Part shown: piece by piece, positions 24,705-32,985 of the stretch
Position numbering within the stretch: position 1 is the first letter of the stretch
Layout: each line of letters starts with the position of its first letter
Assembly: GCA_023390815.1 (NCBI GenBank)
Contig: JAEWCC010000065.1
Coordinates: 62,001 to 126,000 of the forward strand
Origin: Bacillota bacterium
Lineage (GTDB): Bacteria > Bacillota > Clostridia > Christensenellales > SZUA-584
Direction of reading: 5' to 3'
Length of the DNA: 64,000 nucleotides
Translations under genes and position numbers: made by a program
Notes under the pieces: generated by a model
Database searches by the model: none
What the model was told of the DNA's origin: nothing
Seen by the model: the letters and a program-made list of their open reading frames with translations, nothing else

Positions 24705-25596
24705 TTATACGAGCTGCCGCACCGGCCTCGCCTCGATGTAGCCTCGGTAACCGAGCGGCGCAAGCTGGAAGCGCGGGCCGTCCCCGTCCGCCCACTCGAA
24801 GCCGTACAACTTCGGGTCGTAGCTTTTCGATTTCCCAGATGTCGCTGATCGCGTCCTCAAACTTCTCATCCTCGAACGGCGGGCCCTGGAACACCATCAT
24901 CTTGCATCCGGGCAGCGTAACGACCTCATACCCTTTGGGCACCTCGCCCGCAAAATCCAGCGGCACCTCGACGCCCTGCGCGTATACCGACGTACCCGGG
25001 CGCACCATGTTCTCCGGCAGCCACATGCCGATGGGCTCGTACAGCGCGCCGCGAATGCCTGACAGCACCTCCCAGACCTCGCAGCCGACCTCCTCACAGT
25101 AATCGAAGTAGTGCGCCGCCTTGATACCGCGCTTCAATATGAGCTTTCTCTCAGGCCGCTCCACGACCTGTACAAACACCGTGTTCAAATTCGCCATGGT
25201 TTTCTCTCCTCGTTGTTTTGTAAGGTAATAGTTGTGGATGCTTTGCGGCAAAAACAGTTTGAGCGGCGGCCTGTGCTGCGCGTAAGCCTTGGGCGCGATG
25301 CCGAACTGCTTCGAGAATGCGCGCGTGAACCCCTCGTGAGAACCGAATACGAAATCAAACGCCACATCGACGACCTTCGCGCCGTCGTGCAGCCGTGCCG
25401 CCGCCGCGGTCAGCCGCCGGGCACGGATGTAGTCGAACGGCGATACGCCCGTCATCTCGCGGAATATCCGCGCGGCGTGCCACTGCGAATATCCGGATTT
25501 ATGCGCGAGTTCGTTCATCGTGATCGATTCTCCGATGTTCTCCTCGATGTAGTCCTGCATGTGCTGGACCGCCATAACCTTCTGCCAATTCTCCAT
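24705..25596 (-). pseudogene. AraC family regulator with GyrI-like domain, frameshifted near the 3' end
   Basis: Residues 1-105 form the AraC double helix-turn-helix (ENIGESITMNELAHKSGYSQWHAARIFREMTG and VAFDFVFGSHEGFTRAFSKQFG). From about residue 133 a GyrI-like effector-binding domain follows (MANLNTVFVQVVERPERKL onward). After SDIWEIEK the frame breaks. Removing one base near 24822 restores the expected ending YDPKLYGFEWADGDGP ... LGYRGYIEARPVRQLV and a stop at 24705. Without it the frame runs through the terminator hairpin to 24643 with Arg/Ala-rich nonsense. Either a real recent mutation or a sequencing error; the DNA-binding part is intact. Confidence 0.82.
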
Positions 25597-25739
25597 CGCT
25601 TACCTCCGAGAGAAGAATACCGCATCGCCCGGTAAAAAACTTGACCGCGCGTGCGCAATATATCGTTGCAACAGAGGTGAAATATAAATTATCAGGTTAA
25701 AGTTTGAAAGCGAAATGCGTTGGTTGCCCTTAGAGGAGA

Positions 25740-25830
25740 ACCAACGGCAGCGTACAGGCTCCCCTTGCCTTGTGCCCCACAAAGCGCTGCTTTGCGGGGT
25801 GGTCACACCTCCCCTTGCAGGGGAGGCGAT
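25740..25830. repeat. Structured intergenic repeat
   Basis: Contains CCCCACAAAGC/GCTTTGCGGGG and CCCCTTGCAGGGG hairpins in a CTCCCCTTGC-rich context, resembling small intergenic elements of Clostridia. It is non-coding as far as can be seen. Confidence 0.4.
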
Positions 25831-25833
25831 CAC

Positions 25834-26751
25834 TTATGCGCGTGCCGCGTCAATCTCCTTACGCGTAGGTGTGGCTGCCGCCGCGCCTTTTTTCGTGACG
25901 GAAAGCGCCGCCGCCACGTTGGCAAAACGGGCCGCTTCAAACAGGTCAAGCCCCTCGGCCAGCGCCGTGACGAGCGCTCCGTTAAACGTGTCGCCCGCGC
26001 CGGTGGCGTCCACCGCATCTACTTCGTGGCGGGGCAGCATCATGTCGTGGCTGCCGCTGCGCACGTACGCGCCCTGTGCCCCCATCGTGATGATGATCTC
26101 GCCCACGCCCTTGCTTTGCAGTATATCCGCCGCGCGCCGCGCGTCCTCGGGCGTTTTAATATCGACTCCGGTCAGCATACCGGCCTCCACCTCGTTTGGC
26201 GTCAGTATATCCACCTTAGCCAGTACATCGTCCGGTACCGGCGCTGCCGGGGCGGTATTTAAAACCACGCGTACGCCGTTCTTGTGCGCGATGTCCACAG
26301 CCCGCCAGTTCATATCGAGGTTGACTTCCATCTGCAGCAGCAATATATCACTGCCCGCGATCACGGGCTCCGCGCTCTCCAAATCCGCCTCCGTAAAGTG
26401 CATGCACGCGCCGGGTGTCACGACGATCTGGTTCTGCCCCGTGTGTTCATCCACCATGATCAGCGCGGTATTCGTGTCCCACACCTTGTCCACGATGATC
26501 ATATCGGTACGCATGCCCTCGGAAGCGAAAAATTCCAGTGCCATTTTGCCGAAAACATCGTCGCCGATCTTGGTGATCAACACCATGTCCGCGCCCGCGC
26601 GGTGTGCCGCCACCGCCTGATTCGAACCCTTGCCGCCCGGCCCGATCGTATACGAGCTGCCGATCACCGTCTCCCCCGCTTTGGGAAGGTGCGCGCACTG
26701 CGCCGCAAGGTCTGTGTTATAGCTGCCGTAAACCGTTACTCTGCCTGTCAT
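25834..26751 (-). CDS. rbsK: Ribokinase
   Basis: The 305-residue PfkB-family kinase phosphorylates ribose to ribose 5-phosphate. Visible motifs are VYGSYNTDL, the PfkB signature 1 GPGGKGSNQAVAAHRAGA, and signature 2 DAVDATGAGDTFNGAL with the catalytic Asp and anion hole. Length matches the family. It stands alone here, with no ribose transporter or rbsD nearby, so related pentose or nucleoside substrates remain possible. GGGGG lies just before the ATG at 26751. Confidence 0.88.
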   Translation of the reverse strand: MTGRVTVYGSYNTDLAAQCAHLPKAGETVIGSSYTIGPGGKGSNQAVAAHRAGADMVLITKIGDDVFGKMALEFFASEGMRTDMIIVDKVWDTNTALIMVDEHTGQNQIVVTPGACMHFTEADLESAEPVIAGSDILLLQMEVNLDMNWRAVDIAHKNGVRVVLNTAPAAPVPDDVLAKVDILTPNEVEAGMLTGVDIKTPEDARRAADILQSKGVGEIIITMGAQGAYVRSGSHDMMLPRHEVDAVDATGAGDTFNGALVTALAEGLDLFEAARFANVAAALSVTKKGAAAATPTRKEIDAARA

Positions 26752-26869
26752 AAATCCCCCCGATGAAAGTTGTATCGGTTCATATTACTATGCTTTACAA
26801 AACGTGTCCACCGGCGGCCCAGGTAAATTGCTCTTTACTACGGCCCGCCCAAAGGGTATAATAGGCAAT

Positions 26870-27256
26870 ATGAAGAAATTCCTGCTGGTGCTGCTGATCG
26901 TGCTGTTTGCGATCGAAATCCTTGCGGCCTGCGCGCCGATCGATACCGCGCAGGTGGAAGCGTACGCGATGTCGCTGCCCGGATGGGTGATCATCCTCGG
27001 CGCGGTCGTGCTGTTCCTCATTGGTTTCGGCATCATCTGGAAGATCATTCCCGGCTTTGTCAAGTTCATCGCGCTCGTCGCGCTGGCCATCATACTCGCG
27101 GGCGCGGCGTACGGCGTGTGGCACATCGCGCTCGTCGATGAAGCGCTCGATAAAGTGGACGAAATCAAAAACGGCTACAACACCGAGGAAAGCGCTGCCG
27201 CATCGGAAGAAGAAAGCGATTCCGGCATCAACATCGACATCAACATCGGGGATTAA
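26870..27256 (+). CDS. Small membrane protein with acidic tail
   Basis: The 128-residue product has a signal-like start MKKFLLVLLIVLFAIEILAACAP, two further hydrophobic helices (about residues 40-62 and 66-88) and an acidic Ser/Glu-rich tail ending INIDINIGD. A TATAAT (26856-26861) ends only eight bases before the ATG, so the transcript would be almost leaderless; only AGG is left as a ribosome site. Function unknown. Confidence 0.6.
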   Translation: MKKFLLVLLIVLFAIEILAACAPIDTAQVEAYAMSLPGWVIILGAVVLFLIGFGIIWKIIPGFVKFIALVALAIILAGAAYGVWHIALVDEALDKVDEIKNGYNTEESAAASEEESDSGINIDINIGD

Positions 27257-27300
27257 ATACCTCGCATATCCGAATGAACCAACCGTCAGGAGGCTCCATC

Positions 27301-27714
27301 TTGGATAAGCCTGCGATTCTCGGATTAATCGGAAGCATCCTCATATTGATAATGTCCATACCGGTGGCATTAATCGCCCCTTTTCTATTTATGCAAGACG
27401 TGACACCTATAAATCCGGCTGATCAGGCGGCTGGAAACTTTGGTTTGTACGTTTTATTCTTCGGAGGGTTTATTATCGCCGGTTTAGGACTTTTGGGTAG
27501 TCTGCTGCGAAAGGACTATATGAATATCTCTTTTAGATTTCTGAAATGCGCAACAATTCTATGGGTAGTTTTTTCAATCTATATCTACTTGAATCTCCTT
27601 ATATTCCGAATGATCTTTCTACTCATCGCTTTGATTCCGGCCATATTGCTTATTATCGCTTGGATAATTGCTTATAAGGTCCATAACCAGGAAATAGATA
27701 ATGATTCGTTATAA
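27301..27714 (+). CDS. Four-helix membrane protein, first of a tandem pair
   Basis: The 137-residue protein has four hydrophobic helices. I chose TTG at 27301 because CAGGAGG precedes it and because its start DKPAILGLIGSILI aligns with the next gene's DKPANLGLIASIIL. The frame does extend nine codons upstream. Both share an NF..(V/L)...GGF....LGL(I/L)GSLL segment, so they arose by duplication. It is more AT-rich than its paralogue. No family was recognised. Confidence 0.65.
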   Translation: MDKPAILGLIGSILILIMSIPVALIAPFLFMQDVTPINPADQAAGNFGLYVLFFGGFIIAGLGLLGSLLRKDYMNISFRFLKCATILWVVFSIYIYLNLLIFRMIFLLIALIPAILLIIAWIIAYKVHNQEIDNDSL

Positions 27715-27750
27715 TCACTATGCCAATATGCCGTCAGGAGAGGACTAACC

Positions 27751-28152
27751 ATGGATAAGCCTGCAAACCTCGGACTGATTGCAAGCATCATCCTGCTGCT
27801 GTTATCCATTTTTATCGCGGTGTTCTCTCCCCTGTTTCATGACATGGTACCCGCAGATTCGGCTGTCCAGGCAGCCGAGAATTTTGAATCCATCGTTTTG
27901 GTCAGCGGTGGATTTGTCAGTACATGCTTGGGGTTAATCGGCAGCCTGCTTCAAAGCCGCGGCAAAAAGCTTTCCCGCATACTTTTGGGCGGCTCAGCAA
28001 TTTTATGTTTTGGTTATGCACTGTTTATCCTGAAGAATAAGGATGTCTTTTTTTTTTGCGTCGTATTAATCCCTGCCGTCCTGCTCGCCGCCGCCTTCAT
28101 TCTTTCGTTTAAGCCCGGCAAGGCCCTCGCAGGAAATAACGGTTTCTGCTGA
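27751..28152 (+). CDS. Four-helix membrane protein, second of a tandem pair
   Basis: The 133-residue product is a paralogue of the protein encoded just upstream, with the same four-helix layout and GGFVSTCLGLIGSLL in helix 2. Its ribosome site CAGGAG lies nine bases before the ATG. A run of ten T at about 28048-28058 falls inside the gene and is a likely slippage site. It converges on nrdG with a four-base gap. Confidence 0.65.
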   Translation: MDKPANLGLIASIILLLLSIFIAVFSPLFHDMVPADSAVQAAENFESIVLVSGGFVSTCLGLIGSLLQSRGKKLSRILLGGSAILCFGYALFILKNKDVFFFCVVLIPAVLLAAAFILSFKPGKALAGNNGFC

Positions 28153-28156
28153 GGCG

Positions 28157-28822
28157 CTAGATACCCCGCACGACCACATTTTCAACGTATGCACGCGCGG
28201 CCTCGGCCGCTTTTTTGATGTCCCCGGTATGAAGCGGCTCCGGGCAGATTCGTCCCTCCACCTTGCGGTACTGCTGCAGTGCGTAGCGCATCGCGCCCGC
28301 TACGCGCCGCGCGATGCGGGCGATGTCGTCCGCGGTCAGCAGCGGCATGAACGTCGTACGAAACTCGTAGTCCAGCCCGCTGCTTCTCACCAGCTCCGCG
28401 GTGCGCCATATGGGTTCGTCGTCCAAAGCAAAAGACACCACACGGGAGATCTCCCCCGGCGGCGCCTTTAAATCGAGCGCGATATAATCAAGATCGGGCA
28501 GCAGCGCCTCCACGACATCGGGCCTAAGACCGTTGGTGTCGAGCTTGACGCGATACCCCATGTCCTTAATGCGCCGGACGAAGAGCGCTAAATCGCTTTG
28601 CAGCGTTGGCTCTCCGCCCGACACCACCACCCCATCCAAAAAGCCCCGGCGTCTTTCGAGAAACGCCAGCGTCTCTGCGGTATCCAGCAGCTCCCCGCGC
28701 TTCCAGAGCGCGCGGTTGTGGCAGTACCAGCAGTCCATATTGCAGCCCGGCACGAACAATACGGCTGCTATATAGCCCGGATAATCCACAAAGGAGTTTT
28801 TCACCAGACCCGCAATCTGCAT
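28157..28822 (-). CDS. nrdG: Anaerobic ribonucleotide reductase-activating protein (radical SAM)
   Basis: The 221-residue radical-SAM enzyme installs the glycyl radical in the anaerobic ribonucleotide reductase. The 4Fe-4S site is CNMDCWYCHN, and SGGEPTLQ and DTNGLRPDV are the SAM-binding and core strands. It is the longer clostridial type of activase. Its ATG overlaps the nrdD stop codon by one base (TAATG), so the two are translated together. Confidence 0.93.
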   Translation of the reverse strand: MQIAGLVKNSFVDYPGYIAAVLFVPGCNMDCWYCHNRALWKRGELLDTAETLAFLERRRGFLDGVVVSGGEPTLQSDLALFVRRIKDMGYRVKLDTNGLRPDVVEALLPDLDYIALDLKAPPGEISRVVSFALDDEPIWRTAELVRSSGLDYEFRTTFMPLLTADDIARIARRVAGAMRYALQQYRKVEGRICPEPLHTGDIKKAAEAARAYVENVVVRGI

Positions 28823-30909
28823 TAAATCGCCTCAGGCACGACAAATTTGACCCTTTCGCGGTACTCTTCCTTCTTGCCTTCATTATAATTCTGCACGGGA
28901 CGCAGGTATCCCACTACGCGGCTCCAGACCTCGGTCTTCGCGCCGCACTCGGGACAGATAAACTGCTCGCCCGGGATGTAACCGTGCGTATCGCATACGC
29001 TGAACGTCGGCGTGATCGAGATATACGGCATGCGATAGCGCGCGAATATCTTCTGGATCAGCTTCTTGGCCGTTTCGATATCCTCAATGCGCTCGCCGAG
29101 GTACAGATGCTGCACCGTGCCGCCCGTGTAGAGCGACTGCAGCTCGTCCTGCAGCTCAATCATCTCCATGATATCCTCGGTATAGCCCACCGGCAGCTGC
29201 GTCGAATTCGTGTAGTACGGTACGTCGCGGCCCGACGTAATGATGTCGAGATAGCGCTCCTTATCGAGTTTGGCGAGCCGGTAGCTGGTTCCTTCGGCGG
29301 GCGTCGCCTCCAGATTGTACTGGTGGCCCGTCTCCTTCTGGAACTCCTGCATCAGCGCGCGCAGGTACTGCATGATCTCGATGGCCATTGCGTTGCCTTC
29401 CGGCGTTTCGATGCCCTTGCCCATATAGTTGATCAGCGCCTCGTGCATGCCGATGATTCCGATGGTATTAAAGTGGTTCGCCCAGTACTGTCCGGTGCGC
29501 TTCTTGACGTCGCGCAGGTACACGGCCGAATACGGATAGAGCCCGTTCTCGGTCTGGTGCTCGATGATCTTGCGCTTGATTTCGAGCGAGGTTTTGCCGA
29601 CTTCGGCCATCTTCTTGATGCGCGCGAAGAACTCCTCCTTCGTGCGCGAGAGATAGCCGATGCGCGGCAGGTTGATCGTGAATACGCCGATGGAGCCGGT
29701 TAATGGGTTGGAGCCGAACAGGCCGCCGCCGCGCTTTCTAAGCTCGGTGACATCAAGGCGCAGACGGCAGCACATCGATACTGCGTCCTCGGGGTTAAGG
29801 TCCGAATTGACATAGTTCGCGAAATACGGGATGCCGTATTTGCACGTGATCTCCATGAACTTGTCCACCACAGGGTTGCTCCAGTTGAAGTCCTTGGTGA
29901 TGTTGATCGTCGGGATGGGGAACGTGAACACGCGGCCCTTGGCGTCGCCCTCCAGCATGACCTCGCAGAACGCGAGGTTGAACATGTCCATCTCCTTCTG
30001 GTAGTCGCCATAGGTCGTGTCCTGAGGCTGCCCGCCGATGATCACCGACTGGTCGCGCAGCGTCTTTGGCACCGTAATGTCAAACGTCAGGTTGGAGAAC
30101 GGGCATTGGAACCCGACTCTCGTCGGTACGTTGATGTTAAATATAAATTCCTGCAAGCTCTGCTTGATCTGCTCGTGCGTCAGGCTGTCCTTACGGATGA
30201 AGGGCGCACAGTACGTATCAAAGCTGGACCACGCCTGCGCTCCGGCTGTCTCGCCCTGCGTCGTGAACGTGGAATTCACAATCTGCCCCAGAAAAGAACG
30301 AAGCCGCTTGGCCGGACGGCTCTCCACCTTGCCGGGTATGCCGCCGAAGCCCTGAATCAAAAGCTGCCGCAGGTCCCAGCCCGCGCAGTACGGGCCAAAG
30401 AACCCGAGATCGTGGATATGGCAGTCGCCCGTGGTGTGCGCCTCGCGCACCTCCTCCGGGTAGATCTCATGCAGCCAGTATTTCTTCGTAAACGCCTCGC
30501 GGATATAGTTGTTGAGGCCGTTGACACTCTTTTGCGTGTTGGCGTTCTCGCGCGTGTTCCAGTCGGTATCCGTTAAGTAGCTCGAGAACATGTCGATCGT
30601 CGCGCCGATGAGCGCGTTGGCTTCCCTCGCGCCCTTGCGCTTCTCGCGATAGAGTATGTACGCCTTGGCGGTTTTGGCGTGCCCGTTCTTGATCAGCACC
30701 CGCTCTACGACGTCCTGAATGTCCTCCACGCCCGGGTTCCGGTCGCTGAATTTGAGCCGCAGGATATCGACGACCTGGTCCGTTAATTGCTGCGCGCGCG
30801 CATAATCCTCGCCGCCCACCGCCTGCGCTGCCTTAAATATCGCGTCCGCGATCTTCTGTGGCTGAAACGCTTCCTTTTGCCCGCTTCTTTTGAGTATGAT
30901 TGTGAACAT
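28822..30909 (-). CDS. nrdD: Anaerobic ribonucleoside-triphosphate reductase
   Basis: The 695-residue enzyme reduces NTPs to dNTPs without oxygen. The N-terminal ATP-cone (residues about 1-95, RSGQKEAFQPQKIADAIFKA) is the allosteric site. The catalytic region holds FQCPFSNLTFD and a Cys-rich SMCCRLR stretch. A C-terminal zinc site (CDTHGY and CPECG) precedes the glycyl radical loop RVVGYLRPVQNYNEGK. GGGGG lies upstream of the ATG. NrdR-like boxes overlap the promoter. nrdG follows directly. Confidence 0.96.
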   Translation of the reverse strand: MFTIILKRSGQKEAFQPQKIADAIFKAAQAVGGEDYARAQQLTDQVVDILRLKFSDRNPGVEDIQDVVERVLIKNGHAKTAKAYILYREKRKGAREANALIGATIDMFSSYLTDTDWNTRENANTQKSVNGLNNYIREAFTKKYWLHEIYPEEVREAHTTGDCHIHDLGFFGPYCAGWDLRQLLIQGFGGIPGKVESRPAKRLRSFLGQIVNSTFTTQGETAGAQAWSSFDTYCAPFIRKDSLTHEQIKQSLQEFIFNINVPTRVGFQCPFSNLTFDITVPKTLRDQSVIIGGQPQDTTYGDYQKEMDMFNLAFCEVMLEGDAKGRVFTFPIPTINITKDFNWSNPVVDKFMEITCKYGIPYFANYVNSDLNPEDAVSMCCRLRLDVTELRKRGGGLFGSNPLTGSIGVFTINLPRIGYLSRTKEEFFARIKKMAEVGKTSLEIKRKIIEHQTENGLYPYSAVYLRDVKKRTGQYWANHFNTIGIIGMHEALINYMGKGIETPEGNAMAIEIMQYLRALMQEFQKETGHQYNLEATPAEGTSYRLAKLDKERYLDIITSGRDVPYYTNSTQLPVGYTEDIMEMIELQDELQSLYTGGTVQHLYLGERIEDIETAKKLIQKIFARYRMPYISITPTFSVCDTHGYIPGEQFICPECGAKTEVWSRVVGYLRPVQNYNEGKKEEYRERVKFVVPEAI

Positions 30910-30921
30910 AGATAAAAACCC

Positions 30922-31017
30922 CCACTATATTTTGAATATAAGCCGGCTTATATTTGTGCACGTGCCGTAAATATTGTGTAAAGTTATTATATTCCACACT
31001 ATATATAGACGTCAACA
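30922..31017 (-). promoter_or_regulatory. nrdDG promoter with tandem NrdR-like boxes and a palindrome
   Basis: On the minus strand TTGACG, 18 bases, TATAAT form the promoter. ACACTATATATAGACG (30996-31011) in its spacer and GCCGTAAATATTGTGT (30964-30979) match halves of the NrdR consensus and are 32 bases apart, three helical turns. A third partial box is at 30922-30937. A perfect 20-base palindrome AATATAAGCCGGCTTATATT (30935-30954) lies between. Confidence 0.75.
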
Positions 31018-31134
31018 CGAAAAGGCGGGGATGAGCTTAATTAAATTTTTCACAAATAGGTTGCGCTCCGATGTGAGTTGTATTACACATATGGTTCAAT
31101 TTTGATGACCGAAAGAAAACCCAGGGGGCGTCGG

Positions 31135-31161
31135 TGAACTTTGAGGCTAATGTTCCGATAT
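31135..31161 (+). promoter_or_regulatory. Putative SigD (FliA-type) promoter of motAB
   Basis: TGAA (31135-31138), 15 bases, TCCGATAT (31154-31161), about 40 bases before the motA start. Confidence 0.55.
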
Positions 31162-31203
31162 ATAAGATAGATCAAAATCAATCATGCATCATTGGAGATC
31201 GTT

Positions 31204-32028
31204 ATGGGTAAGGGTACAATTATCGGGATCATTGTCGGCTTCGGAGCACTGCTGCTCGGGTTCACGCTGGAGGAAGGCAATATCATGTCCCTGTTTTTGC
31301 TGAGTCCGGCCGTCATCGTGATCGGGGGGACCATCGGCGCGCTGATGGTTTCTTATTCCGTGAGCGATGTTACCAAGATGCCCAAGCTGATCAAGGAAGC
31401 CGCGAGCAAACCGGTTGTGGATTTTAGCAAAACCCTCGAAACCATGGTCGACTTTGCCACCATCGTCAAAAAGGAAGGTCTTCTGGTGCTTGAAGAAACC
31501 GTGAAGCGCGAGGACTTCGCCCAGACGCACGATCCGATCATCATCAAGGGCGTCGATCTCATGCTCGAAAACGCGGACAAAACCATCATGAAGGAAGTAC
31601 TAGAAAACGACGTCTATGTTTTTGAAGAGCTGAAGAAGAGGGAGATCGCGGTCTTTGAATCCGCGGGCGGCCTTTCCCCCACGCTCGGCATCATCGGCAC
31701 GGTGCTGGGTCTCATTCAGGTGCTTGCCAACATGGGCTCGCCGGAAGAACTCGCCGCGTCCATCGCGGTAGCTTTTGTCGCTACGCTGTATGGCGTATGC
31801 CTGGCCAACCTCGTTTATCTGCCGATCGCGAACAAGCTCAAGCTTCGCCTCAGCCTCTTCATGGAGGAAAAGGGCATGATCATAGACGGCTTGCTGGCCA
31901 TCCACGATTTTGAGAGCCCCTCGGTGATCAAGGGCAGGCTATCGGTTTACCTCAACTTTGGCGATAAAGCCAAGGACAAGGCCCCTGCCGAAACCAAGGA
32001 GGTCCGGGAGGCGGACGCAAAGCCATGA
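31204..32028 (+). CDS. motA: Flagellar motor stator protein MotA
   Basis: The 274-residue protein forms the ion channel of the flagellar stator with MotB. Four membrane helices are visible (about residues 4-22, 28-48, 150-170 and 182-205), with the cytoplasmic loop of charged residues between helices 2 and 3 and the conserved SPTLGIIGTVLGLIQVLANM segment lining the channel. The ATG at 31204 has GGAG six bases upstream. motB overlaps its stop by four bases. Confidence 0.93.
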   Translation: MGKGTIIGIIVGFGALLLGFTLEEGNIMSLFLLSPAVIVIGGTIGALMVSYSVSDVTKMPKLIKEAASKPVVDFSKTLETMVDFATIVKKEGLLVLEETVKREDFAQTHDPIIIKGVDLMLENADKTIMKEVLENDVYVFEELKKREIAVFESAGGLSPTLGIIGTVLGLIQVLANMGSPEELAASIAVAFVATLYGVCLANLVYLPIANKLKLRLSLFMEEKGMIIDGLLAIHDFESPSVIKGRLSVYLNFGDKAKDKAPAETKEVREADAKP

Positions 32029-32813
32029 GAAGAAGAAAAGAGGAAAGCCACGGGAATCACGAGCGCTGGCTTCTGACCTATTCGGATATGATCACGCTGC
32101 TGCTGGCGCTTTTCATCATGCTGTATACCATCAGCACCCTCGATACGGACAAGTACGCCGCACTTTCCCAGCAGCTGGGTATATTTTTAGGCACAGGCAA
32201 TTCGGCGACGACTGTATTTCAGGGAAGTTCCGGCACCGGAACGGGTTTTGACGACGCCGTGGAACAAACCGCGCAGCCCACGCCCGCGCCATCCGCTTCG
32301 CCGACCGGGTCTCCGCTCAATTATGCGATATACGTTGAAAACACCCAGTTGCAGGAGGAACTGCAGGAGCTCATCGATTCCGCGGGCCTTGGCGACTACG
32401 CGAGCGTCGATGTGGAGAACCGGGGCGTCGTGGTCGGTCTGGTCGAAGGGCTGATGTTCGATTCCGGTTCCGCGGATATCAACGACGAGGCCAATGCCAT
32501 TCTGGAAAAGATTATCGACGTGGTCAACTCGGTCGACAACTATATCCGGGTGGAAGGGTATACCGATGATGTGCCGATGGATTCGCCGGAGTTCGCCACC
32601 AACTGGGAACTGGCAGCGCAGCGGGCCATCAATGTATCCAAGCTGTTCATCGCGTACGGTGTCGATCCCTCTCGGCTATCCGCAACCAGCTACAGCGAAT
32701 ATCGCCCGGTGGTGCCGAACGACAGCGACGAGCACCGCCAGCTCAACCGTAGGGTGGACATCGTTTTTATCAGCTCGGACCTCAGCATCTATGAAGCGGG
32801 CAGCGGAAGCTGA
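32025..32813 (+). CDS. motB: Flagellar motor stator protein MotB
   Basis: The 262-residue stator subunit has a basic cytoplasmic start, one membrane helix with the ion-conducting Asp (TYSDMITLLLALFIMLY), a Thr/Pro/Ser-rich linker (QPTPAPSASPTGSP) and a C-terminal OmpA-type peptidoglycan-binding domain (VEGYTDDVPM ... NWELAAQRAINVSKLFI ... LNRRVDIVF). It overlaps motA as ATGA and is followed by a strong terminator. Confidence 0.95.
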   Translation: MRRRKEESHGNHERWLLTYSDMITLLLALFIMLYTISTLDTDKYAALSQQLGIFLGTGNSATTVFQGSSGTGTGFDDAVEQTAQPTPAPSASPTGSPLNYAIYVENTQLQEELQELIDSAGLGDYASVDVENRGVVVGLVEGLMFDSGSADINDEANAILEKIIDVVNSVDNYIRVEGYTDDVPMDSPEFATNWELAAQRAINVSKLFIAYGVDPSRLSATSYSEYRPVVPNDSDEHRQLNRRVDIVFISSDLSIYEAGSGS

Positions 32814-32841
32814 CAGGCGCTGCTTGAAACCTGCATTCCGT

Positions 32842-32865
32842 AAACCGGCCGCCAGGCCGGTTTTT
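32842..32865 (+). terminator. Intrinsic terminator of motAB
   Basis: AACCGGCC, loop GCCA, GGCCGGTT followed by a T-run. Confidence 0.9.
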
Positions 32866-32985
32866 CTGTTGCCGCAACATGATCTTTACCTCCGTGCCGT
32901 CGTATTTTTACTGAATACGGCAGGAAGGGGCTGGCAGTTTGTCGAATAGTCGAATAACAGAGGAATTTAATTTGGAGGAGCGTTT

